From Cristatella mucedo (lineage: Eukaryota; Bryozoa; Phylactolaemata; Cristatellidae): a DNA stretch of 64,000 bases. The DNA is taken from NCBI GenBank assembly GCA_009760855.2, contig WPIO01000233.1:64001-128000 (forward strand). Reading direction: 5' to 3'. Position numbers and translations under genes: made by a program. Below the pieces are notes generated by a model, which was given only the letters and a program-made list of their open reading frames with translations, ran no database searches and was not told the origin of the DNA. This document shows, one piece after another, positions 21,845 to 33,240 of this stretch. Numbering within the stretch: the stretch's first letter is position 1; every line of letters begins with the position of its first letter.

Positions 21845-22245
21845 AGTTTAACCTTAAATCCTTTGGAGACCCTGCATTTAGTTCGTGTGCTCCCAAAGCC
21901 TGGAACTCTCTCCCGACCTGCGTCAGAACATCCCCTGACCAGACCATATTTATAAAGAACTTAAGTGCACACACCTATTTAGGACAGCATTTAGTGGGTC
22001 CCTGTGATTCGTCCTTGATGTACTTATGCGTGCTGACACTGTGCATGCTGCCACTAACCACATTTGCATGCTGACCCTGTGCATGTCACCCCTAACGATA
22101 TTATTCATTTTGTTTGTTTTTCAAGCATGATTTTACTTACCATTCAATTGCATTTCACTTTGCAGCAAATGTAAAGCGCCTAGAAAGAGATTAAGTTCTC
22201 TGAGGGCCCTTTAGCAAGTGCACCACTATTATTATATAATTATCA
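21845..22245 (+). mobile_element. LINE 3' end inserted into a duplicated segment
   Basis: About 400 bp: the last LINE codons (LKSFGDPAFSSCAPKAWNSL, a conserved C-terminal signature of L2/CR1-like proteins), the 3' UTR with GTGCATGCTGCCACTAACC, the hairpin TAAAGCGCC...GGGCCCTTTA and an ATT/TAT-rich tail. The paralogous site at 26424 lacks it, so its limits are defined by comparison. Confidence 0.9.
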
Positions 22246-22740
22246 GGTTGGTTCAAAACTCGGCAGCTAGGCTTTTCTCTTCCGAGTGCAGTAGTTGCTC
22301 CATCAAACCACTTCCTGCTGACTTCACTAGCTCCCAATCAAGAAGCGTTTCATACATAATTTTGTGTAACTCACTTACGTCCATCAATGCTCTGGCTCTA
22401 GCCCAAGCAGTATAGCTACTGCTCGAGCCGGCTTAAAATCCTCCGTTAGAGACAGGGATTTTAGTTCGTATGCTTGCACAGCCGGGAGCTCACTGCTGAC
22501 TGACGTCACAGGATTCCCTGACTTGACGAAATTTTAAGAGAATATAAAAAACTGGCACAATTTCTTGAAGCTTTTGTTTGCTCTCCCTATGTATACCGGC
22601 ACAGGGACTATTATTACTTACCATGACGCATGCATCGACACAGCACACGTTACCATTAGCCGTAATGCTCACGATGACGCTATGCACGTTACCACTAACA
22701 ATTTAGTTATGCATCATTTATGGAACATAATAATTAAAGT
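22246..22740 (+). mobile_element. Older LINE fragment
   Basis: GGTTGGTTCAAAACTCGGCAGC to CAATCAAGAAG corresponds to the RT C-terminal segment just before the conserved WLPVK-like motif. 22440-22560 matches the end of the protein, and 22620-22715 is a diverged version of the 3' UTR repeats. The first 100 bp recur at 26428-26530. Confidence 0.65.
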
Positions 22741-23046
22741 TCCTAAAAGTTTCTCCCAAGGGCTATGCAGAAGTTGTAGTACTTTTGCTAGCATCGTTAC
22801 TCATCTTTTTCTATTTATCTGCTTATCAACGGATCTTATTACAAGTTTTAGTTGTTATTAATCTAGGACAGCACGTACTGAATTTCGTAGCAGTCATTAT
22901 CTAGTTGATTTAATGCACCACACAAATTAATAATTTTTTGGCAGAAGAGCACAAGCGTACTAGCAACCAGTTAGAAACTGAAAGTCTTACAGGTTTATGT
23001 GTGCAAATAATTCCAGTCGGATGTAGCGAGTTATACAAGATGGCTC

Positions 23047-23181
23047 AGCACTGGTTTGGCACGGTGGTCAAGGTGCTTGCCCTGACCGAGGTCAAAGTGA
23101 ATTCCACGGCCTGGGTGTTGGGGGTCGAGCCCGTGGCATGTGTGAAGCGCCTGGATTATGACTAAGTTCTCTAAGGGGGGA
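23047..23181 (+). mobile_element. tRNA-derived SINE, family 1
   Basis: Head CTGGTTTGGCACGGTGGTCA with an A-box-like part, a B-box-like GGGGTCGAGCCC near 23125, and a tail starting TGTGAAGCGCCTGGATT and AAGTTCTCTAAGG that follows the LINE tail. The tail stops before its second arm is complete. It is diverged. Confidence 0.7.
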
Positions 23182-23309
23182 AATTTAATTAAATTTCAGT
23201 CATTTGCGCTGACTCGTGGAGGAAAGACTGCTCAGGTTGAGTCAGAAAAGGACCAGATAGGCTTGAAGAACAACAATTAAGCAAATACAAATCGGCGTGA
23301 CATCGCGCG

Positions 23310-24130
23310 TGTCCATGGCTAGTATGTTGGCTGTTTCTCGCACCTAACTTCCGAAATTTTGCTAATAGCACAATTTCATAAAGTAACAAATTTTAGAAAT
23401 AAATTAAACCGGTGCCTAATGAAGAACTAGCAAGACATTGATAATCAGCAGCCGCGGCTTTCACAAAATCCTCGTGGGTACCAAAAATGCTACTTAGACC
23501 ATCACGGCAACTGTCCATTACGGAATTGTTAACTATAAAATTATCAATTATTTGTTTCGATTTGCTTATAATTCAGGATTCACTGATAATATCATAAGGC
23601 GTACTCAAAATCTGACCATTTATAATAAAGTTTCTGCAGGAAACTGTGAAGCAAGATAAACGGTGTTCGTCATGTATCTCCGTCAGTAACTCCACAAAGT
23701 CATAAAGACCTCGTGGGTGTTAAGCAGGAGAGTTTTGTAGAGCGCACTCACAGCCTAAGCGGCTTTCTGTACGCATTCGGTAGCCAACAGACTTGGTCTC
23801 ACGCAGCAAAGAGAAAGTGAGAAGCATAGCAGAGTTAGGAGAGCAGTTGAGGTAGTGAGTAGCATAGAAGTAGCAGTTCAGGACCGCTGAAAAAGATGTG
23901 CCATAGTCGGCAGTTAGAGAGTAGATGTCATGCAAGTGTGGCTATCATTTGCCTTTCAAACAGTGACAAAGTACGAGCGGTCGATCCGTCAAATCTCTGA
24001 AACGGGCGCCAGGATTATTGATAAGTCTATCACACAGAATCCCCTTCCGATTACTTTCATCCAGATGACTATCTTGAATCAGCCATGCTCGATTTCAGTT
24101 GCGCCTTCTCGCAAAGGCCCTTTATTTTGA
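23310..24130. repeat. Unclassified repeat X, copy 1 (internally inverted)
   Basis: 23310-23400 matches 45190-45320 in the same orientation. 23715-23905 matches 46010-46160 in reverse complement (CTACCGAATGCGTACAGAAAGC on the minus strand). 23930-24060 matches 45825-45960 in the same orientation (CAAGTGTGGCTATCATTTGC). The element has therefore been rearranged by an internal inversion. No domain is recognised in its short frames. Confidence 0.65.
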
Positions 24131-25034
24131 TTTTTACATAACACCTGCATAATTTAGTGGTCTCAAGATAGGGCACATAGTGTCCGGAAAATCCTGGTTG
24201 CAAGAACATGCCGAATTTCCGCGGATTTCATAGTGCGACCCACACTTTGACCTACTGCTGCCGTCTTAACCAGTCTACGAACCGGAACTTAGGAATAGTA
24301 CATAAAAGCACAGAACCCATCTATCGTAGCCACCGCAGTGACTTAACTAATGTTCTGCATACTCAGAAGCCAAAGACAGCAAGTATCTTGCAACGTGTTG
24401 TTCCATAGGCACGGTGTAATTCATCGACGAGAAATGTGCGGCTTAATGACAGCCCATTTGCCCAGTTTAGGACCATATGAAAACTGTCTGAAGGTCCAGC
24501 AAGCGGAGCATGGCAGAAGGCAAAGGTTGCACTGAAAAGTCGTTGATAAATGTGATTTCAGCTCAGAAGAGAGCGTAATATAACTTTCTCATGAAATGTA
24601 TGGTGTTTTAATGGATGATGATTGTGATGGGTGAATTTTCTGCAGTATACGTGCAATTCTGAAAATAATTGCATAGTTTCTAACTCTGTTTCTGGTGATA
24701 TTGAGGAGCTTAGTTATGCATGGCTACAAGCCAGCTCAAACTTTTGCCGTAAGCTGCATAGCACCGCATTGTCAATTTATCTTGCATCTAGACTGATAAA
24801 ACTTGTGTTTCTTAACATATTTTTGCACGCTCCCATCTTACATCTAATTTTCGCTAAAATTTTGAGTACAGTTTTTGAGATACTTTCGTCCGTTCTGGAG
24901 CTATTACCATTGGGCGTTAGTATAATCACATAATTGTGAAGAATTTAATTGTATTAGGTCGAAATACTGCCAAATTTGGTTATTGGCTCGTGAACAATTT
25001 AAATTAAATGCTCTGATGAAAGCTTAGGGAAACC
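24131..25034. other. No gene recognised
   Basis: A 100-codon plus frame at 24631-24933 is rich in Leu, Ile and Ser without a known motif, and I do not call it. The rest shows no repeat. Confidence 0.35.
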
Positions 25035-25075
25035 ATATATATATATATATATATATATATAACTACTGAGAGTAA

Positions 25076-25109
<34 letters not shown>

Positions 25110-25124
25110 TTACTCTCAGTAGTT
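25035..25124. repeat. (AT)n run plus 64-bp perfect palindrome
   Basis: An AT run (25035-25060) is followed by a perfect inverted repeat at 25061-25124: AACTACTGAGAGTAAGA, then (AT)15, then TCTTACTCTCAGTAGTT. With no unpaired spacer it can extrude as a cruciform. Confidence 0.97.
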
Positions 25125-25549
25125 GGCCAATAACTGCTATAACTGCAAATAACTGCAATAAATGCTGCAGCGTACGTGCTTCAAAGCTGCCCCCTAGGTA
25201 GGATTAAGGCGTAACATATGTATGCATAACATCATGGCTACAGCCAACGCGCCTCTGCGACGGGAGCATGTCATCATGCGAGAGCTCAATAGCAGCAGCA
25301 TACAAACCCCCACCCGGCCATGGCAGCACAGCAAACTTAACCTGGGCGTTTACTTCAAGGCACTTATCGAATATATTACAGTTAATCTAGCTATGTGGGT
25401 TAGCTGCTTAATTTTTCAATATATGTTTTTATTGTCAACGTGCCATTTCATGGCTGCTGAAAAATTGCAAGCATAGCAGTAAAAATGATAAAGTAAACTG
25501 CCATTAAGTGTTTATTTATGCCAAGCTTGATTAAAAACAGTTCCTGAGA

Positions 25550-25638
25550 TGCTCCCCCCGACCAGGGTGCGGCTGAGGTCGTGGGCTCGAGCCTTGTGGC
25601 CAATGTGAAACACCTGAACAGAGATTAATTTTTCTTAC
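25550..25638 (+). mobile_element. SINE family 1 fragment
   Basis: GGTGCGGCTGAGGTCGTGGG and the B-box region GGGCTCGAGCC match the middle of the SINE at 38360. The tail begins ATGTGAAACACCTGAACAG. The head is truncated and the tail incomplete. Confidence 0.65.
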
Positions 25639-26261
25639 GGTGGTATGCAAGTAAATGATCGTACATCGGCAGCTGCAGCTCCAGGTTGCAGCAAGCTGCT
25701 GTACTGCCAGCCTTTCTCAGAGACCTTTGATAAACAGTGGAGGCAAGAAAAGCATAGGTCGGTGCGTTTTATACCCGTATTTATAGCTAGCAGGAGAGAC
25801 TCAACGATTGTCGCTTCCACTTAAAGATGAAATTTAGAAGGACATTTCACAGCACTTAAGTCAGCAACCTTGATCTCTTAGTCAATGCACCTTCAACCGA
25901 GGATACGAATTGGTAAAGGCAGCCATCTTCTTAACCCTATTACATAAGGCTAATGGAACTGAGATTGGTGATTAAACAAATGAACGGTTTCCTAGAATAT
26001 TAAAACGAGATTTAGGCTTAGTGCTGTGGATTTACAGTTCATTTTAGCTCGATTAGAATAGAGTGTTGCGGATTGCTGTAAGGCATTGAACCAGTTCGGG
26101 TCTTTAGCACTCGTATGCATGCGTTCTCGTAGAATCCCTGCAAACGTGCAGTCTATCCTAATAGCATGATGGCAATCCCCAGTAAGGGCCCACAGTAGAT
26201 TTAGCCAGTTCGGAGTGTTTGCATTGGTGACAGGGTAAGTTACATAAGCATGTAGTTGTAG
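25639..26261. other. No gene recognised
   Basis: Short open frames without motifs. GGTAAGTTACATAAGC is repeated at 26236 and 26265. Confidence 0.35.
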
Positions 26262-26530
26262 ATAGGGTAAGTTACATAAGCTCCTCAGTAAAAGCTAACT
26301 TCCAATAGCAAAAAATATTTAAAAAAACTGAACTCCATTAGGCCATGCATTATTTAAATATCCTACTGACTTCTGGAATTCAGTGATTTAAAATCTATCA
26401 GTCTATGCACCCGGGCACTTCTAGGTTGGTGCAATGCTCGGTAGCTAGGCTTTTCTCTTCCGAGTGCAGTAGTTGCTCCATCAAACCACTTCCTGCTGAC
26501 TTCACTAGCTCCCAATCAAGAAGCTATAGC
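26262..26530 (+). repeat. Duplicated segment, copy B (empty site)
   Basis: Matches 21692-21844 joined directly to 22246-22345, without the LINE copy. The last 100 bp are nearly identical between the copies. It includes a small LINE coding fragment. Confidence 0.85.
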
Positions 26531-28679
26531 TCGAGTGTTTGTCTTGGTAATAACCAGCGAGGAGCCTGATAATAAAAATAAATATGCTGCCCAGCAGCTA
26601 AGTGCCCAGCAATTTGGGGCTTTGCGACTTGATCTAGCTCAAGCCAACGAACTTAATGCCCTATGTAGCGATTGTTAGGGACACAGCTCACACGGTGTGG
26701 GCGTGGCGACCTACTTATTGCACACTAGCACTTCGGGCCGCACGATTCACTTTAGCAGAGGTTAAGCAAGCCTGACTGCCACCGCAGCGTTCGGCATTAC
26801 TCGAGCAATCGCTCCAGCTTATTTTGTGGTAGGTATAGACTCTCTAGCTCTAATTGGTCAGTTCCGCCTAATCTCCAAAGTTAAATGCGAGTCTGGACGC
26901 CTAGACATAATTGCCTTGCTTGCAACAGTCAGCTGCCTTGTGGGCACAGTCAGCTGGACACATGCATTGCCCAAGCAAGTTATCATCGAAGCCAGTATTT
27001 CCGTGAAGCCCAAAGGCCACAGATTTTTTTAAGTATTTTGATCACTGAAATATTGCATTTCCGTCACATTATTTTGTATTCATGTTTACTTACCGCCTGT
27101 GTAATACCTGCGGCTGGTTGCACTCAGCTGTCTCAAGAACGAGCTATGAGTTAGCAGTACACTGAAACAAAGAAACCGAAAGTTTCCTGAAACACATCTC
27201 CTCAGCTGCATCGTAACAGTTTTGTTGACGAATACGATGTTTTGCGATGGCACGTGCTGCTCTTTTGAGCCACGTCCGGCAACCGAAGGCAGCTCGAAAA
27301 AGGGGAGCTTAGAACGTTGCCAGGTTAAAGCCTGTGCCGCATAGCTCGGATTTTATGCATTTTAAGAGCTTCTGTTTACGTTCGTATGTACTTAAAATCG
27401 TCAGCAAACATAATAACTGAATACATGATGAGTATATTTATTTCTGTAAAAACAGCTTGAGGTCAGAACGATTGGTCTAAGTGGAATGCTGTCAGCTTCC
27501 CAACGCCCCCATCATCCGAGTTCATGTGAGGCTGGGGCTATGCGGCTCGGGCCCACATATGTTCCCTCAACAGCAGTAACCGTCGTGGAAACACCGAAAC
27601 GCTCGGAGACCAGAGAGCATGAGCAAGGGAGAGAGAGACAGAGAGACAGAGACAGAGACAGAGACAGAGGGTCAACGAGTGGATGGCTTGCCTACAGGCC
27701 GAAGCACAATCTGAAAGTGGGTAGCTGCAGGACTAGTGGTAAACACGATCACAGCTGACCTGCCACAACTCAATTGGTTTAGTAAGCCGATACAGCCCGT
27801 ATGCAATACCTAACGAGCTTGTATGCCACATGCCCATTTGCAATGAGGAGTGGTATGAGTCTGACTAGTGAATCAACACTAAGAAACTGCAGTAATTTAT
27901 AATATTAATTGTTTTGTAAAATCCATAAAGTTTTTATTATATTCTGTGGGTGCTAGTTTGTGTCAATATCACTAAAGTTTTTTTTCAGTACCTTGCAGCT
28001 GGATGCACCCACTCACGTTCAACAGACGCGATAAAAAATAGCATTGTCATCAAATCGCCTGAATTCAGCATGGTGTCCCGTGAAATGCAGTTGTATTGTC
28101 TTTAGTCAGCTCGATTATAAATTAACAATTAACCCGCAAAACAAGTTTATCGTGGATTTAAAATCAGATGAAGGTAAGTGCCTCGATTAGCTAGTCTTGC
28201 TGTTTGTTTCAGCTTCATCGCTGGTGGGGGGGCGTGCCGAGCACTAAGCTGGCTGCAGGCTCAGGCAATAAGCTTGACGGACATAGACTTCCCTGCTGCC
28301 GAGCTCGGATTAAGGCCGAGAATGAGCTGAACAATGCGAAACTGCTATTCGATAGATTCTCATGGGAAGCTCTGCTTAGTAAATCAATACTTTGCATGGC
28401 TTATCTTCAGTCCGTGGTGCTTGGGAAGTGGTGGGAGGTGACCAAGCAGCACTAATATGTAGTTGGAGAAACTAACTGTAACTGTAGAAACCGAACAGCA
28501 GGGGAACCAATTGCCATCTACCAAAGCCACTGTGACTATAGCTGCTAGTATGACTATCCAATGGAGTTGCAAGGCGAATGGTTTCCGATTTTTTCCTGTC
28601 GTAGTGCTATGTAAAATTACTGGTGAGATTCTTATAATTAACTTTCATGGTTAAGTGCCGATGCCTTGTATCAAAGGTC
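26531..28679. other. No gene recognised; short GACAGA microsatellite
   Basis: A (GACAGA)n-like run lies at 27627-27672. Open frames at 27486-27758 and 28204-28455 (90 and 83 codons) contain no recognised domain; the first is mostly repeat-encoded in its middle. Confidence 0.4.
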
Positions 28680-28853
28680 ACGCTGAACTGGCTAACAACA
28701 TGCACTTATTCATGTTCGTTTATCCAGCATGGTATTACTCACCATTCAATTGCATTTCTCTTTGTAGCAAATGTAAAGCGCCTAGAAAGAGATTGAGTTC
28801 CCTGATGGCGCTTTATCAAGTGCATTGTTATTATTATTATTATTAACAAAGAA
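28680..28853 (+). mobile_element. LINE 3' end with well-kept hairpin tail
   Basis: ACTCACCATTCAATTGCATT leads into GCAAATG and the hairpin TAAAGCGCC...GGCGCTTTA, a perfect 9-bp stem, then six ATT units. This is one of the best-kept tails in the window and useful as a family reference. Confidence 0.85.
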
Positions 28854-29110
28854 TACACCGGTTGGCAAACATAGGTGTACCTCAAAAAGAATTCGTTATG
28901 TTTGGCTGAAGTGCTAATAAGTTGCACACGAAATTTCACTCACTCCGAGTGATAATAACGATTTTGCATCATAGTTAGTATTGTAACAAGAATCACTCAT
29001 ATGCACTCTTTTATTCTATCGAGCAAGCCCCATTGCTATTCGTAAACTAAACTGCAGCAGTAATACGCAACCTGATCTAACATTAAACTCGGGTTGCCCG
29101 TGAAATAGAT

Positions 29111-29295
29111 CAGTGGATTTCAAGCTATGGGCAGCGATCTCTTTGGGGGTAAAATGAGCGATTGACAGGGGTCGCCTAAGAATATCGGAAAACATGCATT
29201 TCCACATTTTGCACACAGTAATTTTATAGTTGGGGTCGCCACAGCATAAGGAACTGTATTAAAGTGTCACGGCATTAGGAAGGTTGAGGACCACT
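29111..29295. mobile_element. SPIN-like hAT MITE
   Basis: A 185-bp non-coding element between CAGTGG at 29111 and CCACTG at 29295. One end has CTTTGGGGGT, then ACAGGGGTCGCCTAAG and ATCGGAAAACA. The other, in reverse complement, reads AGTGGTCCTCAACCTTCCTA, then TAATACAGTTCCTTATG and GTGGCGACCCC. These match my memory of both ends of SPIN (Space Invaders) hAT elements. Flanking 8-mers AAATAGAT and GCATAGGA share only a central ATAG, so the target duplication is decayed. No transposase is present, so it depended on a partner. Confidence 0.8.
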
Positions 29296-29756
29296 GGCAT
29301 AGGATATCCCAGCCTCGAAATTGAAATAAGGTATTTTTGGCTCACAGATCTTGATGCCAAATTTTGCTCCTGGTTTGAAGTTGATAAGCTCATGAAGACG
29401 CTTAACCACACTAAACTCAATTGCTCGTTGTATTTATTTTGGTACAACTACTCATTGCTGTACCGCGACCGTGAACTACTTTGGCGGAAACCCACTTCGA
29501 GCAACTACTTTTATGCCGGCCCTGCTGGCCGTGCGGCCCGGTTCCTCGGTTCATTAACAATCTGCATCACATCTGCCCTAGCCGTATTAATCTTTGCCCG
29601 ACTGCCCGCACAGAATAAGTATGGTTCAACAGCTTAAAACGTTGCCATTTGTGCCTGGTGGTTAATAGCACTATTCATATTTTAAAGTTTGTTCAGTCGG
29701 TCAAAAGGTCTTATGTCCAGTAGTTTTCATACTTAATTGAACAGTACAATAATAAT
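29296..29756 (+). other. Unrecognised 117-codon frame at 29284-29637
   Basis: The frame starts inside the MITE end and runs into its right flank. The product has a hydrophobic stretch near its C-terminus (SLTICITSALAVLIFARL), but no family is recognised. A start inside a transposon end argues against a real gene. Confidence 0.2.
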
Positions 29757-31940
29757 AACCACGAGAATATACCTAATAAAGCACCCTCAAAGAAATCAAC
29801 CTCTTTCTAGGCACTTTACATTTCCTGCAAAGGAAACACGATCGAGTGGTGAGTGGCATCATGCTTGATGAACAGCATGAAAAACGTGGTTAGAGGTGAC
29901 ATGCACAGGGTCAGCATGCAAGTGTGGTTAGTGGCAGCATGCATCAGTGTCACCACGCATAAAAAAAAGGAAAAATCACAGGGAATTACTTAATGCTGTG
30001 ATAAATAGACGTTTTCAAAATCTTTTTAAGTGTGGTCAAGTCCAGGGATGCCCAGACGGAAGTCGTGAGTTCCAGGCTTTAGGAGCAAACGAACTAAAGG
30101 CACGGTCTTCAAAGGATTTCTGATTTGTGCAAGGTATAGGTAAACAGATAGATTCCAAAAAGCAGGTGGTATGATGCTTAGCCTAGGTGGGTGGCCTTAG
30201 TGCGGGGCAGTTTTATCAGCAGCTCCAATGCAGTCGCTGTGGCATTGGCAGTTAACAGCTGTAACCTTTGCTGTGTCGGTAGTACAGCTATCAAGTATCG
30301 CATCCAGGTCATAAGGCATATTTTCCCGAGCACCACAGTCTCGAGGGCTGGTAGCCATGGCAGGCATTCACTATACTGAGCCTTACAAGGCACTTGCATG
30401 GCCAGCAGTAGCAGCCCTCTGTCCAGTTTAAATACCAAATACGGCTGATTATCGTAAACATAAAAGTGATATCCTATTCCACGGATCTTTATCACCTATC
30501 CCAGAGGTTCAGCATAAATAAAGAACAGTAATGTCATAGGTAACCTATGGAGTCTCTCAATGGTCTGTCCTCGGACCATTGAGAGACTACATACGTGACC
30601 GGTCTCGTGGGCGAGACGTGACCCCCACAGGACACGGATTGAACACAACAGACAAGTACGATTTAAACCACGCCAGCGCCCAATCTGCTAGAACGAGCTT
30701 GATTCTCAATAGTTCAAGTGCTACATCGTGATCAATAATATCGAAGGTGGCTAATCAATCTAGCAGAACTAGGGTACGTGATATTTCCGTCATCGTAGCA
30801 ACATATAATGTTATTGTCAACACTCTGAGGAGAGCAGTTTCAGTAGAATGTGCTGCCGCTTGAATAGCGATAGAAACGTTGCTGACATTTCACTTTTTTC
30901 CAGATGCCCTAGCAGCTGCGTAGCCACAATTGTTTCAAGAATGTTTGACAAAAAAGGAATAGGGGAAACTGGGCTATAGTTTGCAAGGACCTCTGTATCT
31001 AATCCACATTTTTTAAGTATGAGTCTAACGATTGCTAATTTTAAAACTTTTGTACGACCCCATTTTCCAGAGAAGCATTACAAATCTCGGTCTTGGCAGG
31101 GCTAATTTGGTCTGCAATGAAGACAACACAGATGATTGCATAGGGTCTTCAAGAGACATGCTGTATTTACTAGGCCTCATTAAGGTAGCCACATCCCACG
31201 CAGAAACCTCAAAAAATCTTTTCAGAAAGGTCACAGGCTTGCCATTCAGCAATTGATTTACTCGGAGGTTTTTATAGAGGCACGATTGTGCGAAATTTTT
31301 CATTAAGCAATTCTGAGAAATTTTCAATTGAGCAGTTAGTATCTGGGGAGTCAGAGTCCCAGCATTACCCAGTAAATAGCTTGTTGTCTCATAAATCGGT
31401 TGTGTGTCTGACTGGTAGAATTTCAGTTTTCGAATGAGAAAAAACCCTATTTATTTAAGCCTTGGTGTCTAAACTCGAAGGAAGGCTTTGAAATTGACTA
31501 GATCTGCATCAGACCCCGACTCCTTAAAACGATGTTCAAGCCTGAGCCTCAATACGGCGCATCTTTGGAAAAAATTAATTTGAAAGGAGTTTTAGCGACT
31601 CTGTACGCGAATAGAACGAACGGAAGCAGTATCGTCAAGCGCACTCCTAAGTATCATGTTCACTGTTTCAGTGAGGGTATCGAGGCCATCGGTCAATTTT
31701 AGGTGCAGATCAAGAAGACCTGCATCACAGACAGATTCATAAAAAATACGTTATGGTTTTTAAGTCTTGTCGCTAGATAAGTTCAGCGTCACCCCATACG
31801 TGCAAGGGAACGGGAACAGTAAATGAGACCGAACAATTATCCGAGATGGTCAATGGTCACGCCACAAGGTCATTGGGGCAAATATCCTTAGTGATCACGA
31901 GATCTCATGCTACAAACTGCTCTCAGTAAAAACGCATAGG
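29757..31940 (-). mobile_element. Long LINE copy with RT remnant
   Basis: Minus strand. Tail hairpin at 29770-29822, 3' UTR to about 30030, degraded protein C-terminus to 30185, RT catalytic region near 30430-30480 (GIGYHFYVYDNQPYL), an upstream RT part at 30900-31030 (PFLSNILETIVATQLL), and an endonuclease-RT linker at about 31450-31930. 30190-30420 does not follow the family and may be an insertion. Many stops. The position of the first catalytic Asp of the Y-x-D-D box is Tyr. Confidence 0.75.
30551..30588. repeat. Perfect 15-bp hairpin
   Basis: AGTCTCTCAATGGTC and GACCATTGAGAGACT are perfect complements with an 8-base loop. It lies within the RT part of the LINE copy at 29757-31940. It looks like a local inverted duplication. 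Confidence 0.95.
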
Positions 31941-32099
31941 CTGCTATGGCAAACAGGTCAAGCTTCGGTTTTCATTTTCCCATCACTGCCAGCTGCCAGC
32001 TTCGATTCCTGTAGAGCAGCCTTTCACGAGCTGTATTTCGGCAATCGATGAGGTAATGGATGTCATTTGGAGATCACGAGTGTAATTTTTTTGTGACAT

Positions 32100-33240
32100 T
32101 AGACATTGTATAGAACTGAAAGATTGGCTGAAGCCAAAGAATGAAGGGACCTAAAAGTGAGCGACAAAACCTTGAAGTCAATCTGTTGCTTGACTGGTAG
32201 CCAGTGCCGGTCGGCGAGAAGTGGAGTAATGTGGCAACTGCGACGTTCACCAGAGACAAGCCTAGCTGCGGACTTTTGCACCAGTTGCAATCGTCGGATC
32301 GCACATGCCGATAGGCCAGTCAGCTGTGAGTTGCAGAAGTCGAGACGGGATGTCACGAATGCATGGACCAACTTGGATGTGGTAGCTTTATTTAAACCAG
32401 CCCGAAATTTAGAAATTTTAGGAGCTAAAAGGAGGCAGATTTGACTGTGGAGCTAATGTGGTCGTCTAACGAGAGGTCGCTTTGGAGCATGACACCTAGA
32501 TTTTGAGTTGATTCAATTGGAGAAATGCTGGCAGAGCCACTTTCGAGCGCCAGCCTTTCCATTGGGTCTGAATCACACTGGGTTTGGCCTTAACTAGTAA
32601 GTTAGTTTTATCATCATTTAGTTTTAGAAGATTTGCTTCCATCCATGTGCGGATGTCATCAATACATGCAGCAAGTGAGTTTAGAGAATTTGTGGTGCTC
32701 AAAGGCTGGGAGGGATCGGAGCAAAGGTACAACTGAGTGTCATACGCATAAAAGTGAAAGCCTAGATTGTGTTTGGCAATCACATCAGCAATAGGGAGAG
32801 TAGAAACCGTGAAAAGAACCGGACCTAGCACGGAGCCCTGAATTACCCCAACTTTCAGAGTTACCTCAGATGATCTTTGTCCATTCAGGTCAATACTCTG
32901 GAGTCTCCCACTGAGATAGGACCTGAACCATTGCAGAGCAGTGCCAGTGATGGCCAGGCGGGATGAGAGGCGCTCTAGAAGAGATTTGTGATCGATAGTA
33001 TCAAAAGCTGCCGAACTATCGAGCAAAACAAGCAGAGAAACTCTACCCATGTCTGCATTCCTAAGTAGGTCGTTGTATACCCTAACCAATGCTGACTCTG
33101 TGGAGGGATTAGCTCTAAAGCCAGACTGGAACTTACTAGCAAGGTTTGAGGCTTCGATATATTAATTAAAGATATTACTAACTTATGGTTTTCTAAATAT
33201 CCTAGATCGCAGTCATTGAAGTGGCTTCGTGGTGCTGTCA
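32100..33240 (-). mobile_element. LINE RT fragment, best-kept coding copy
   Basis: Minus strand; open stretch 33089-32496 then 32371-32099 in another frame. RT motifs in order: VYNDLL, LVLLDSSAAFDTIDH (motif A), FRSYLSGRLQSI, VIQGSVLGPVLF (motif B, usual Pro replaced by Ile), FHFYAYDTQLYL (motif C, first Asp replaced by Tyr), WMEANLLKLNDDKTNLLV. Then the C-terminal segment SRLDFCNSQLTGLSACAIRR. The 3' UTR and tail are absent. The family matches L2/CR1-like LINEs. The copy is inactive, with a frameshift between the two open stretches. Confidence 0.9.

Noticed and set aside
24631-24933. 100-codon plus-strand frame
   Set aside because: Low-complexity hydrophobic composition, no motif, no neighbouring exon.
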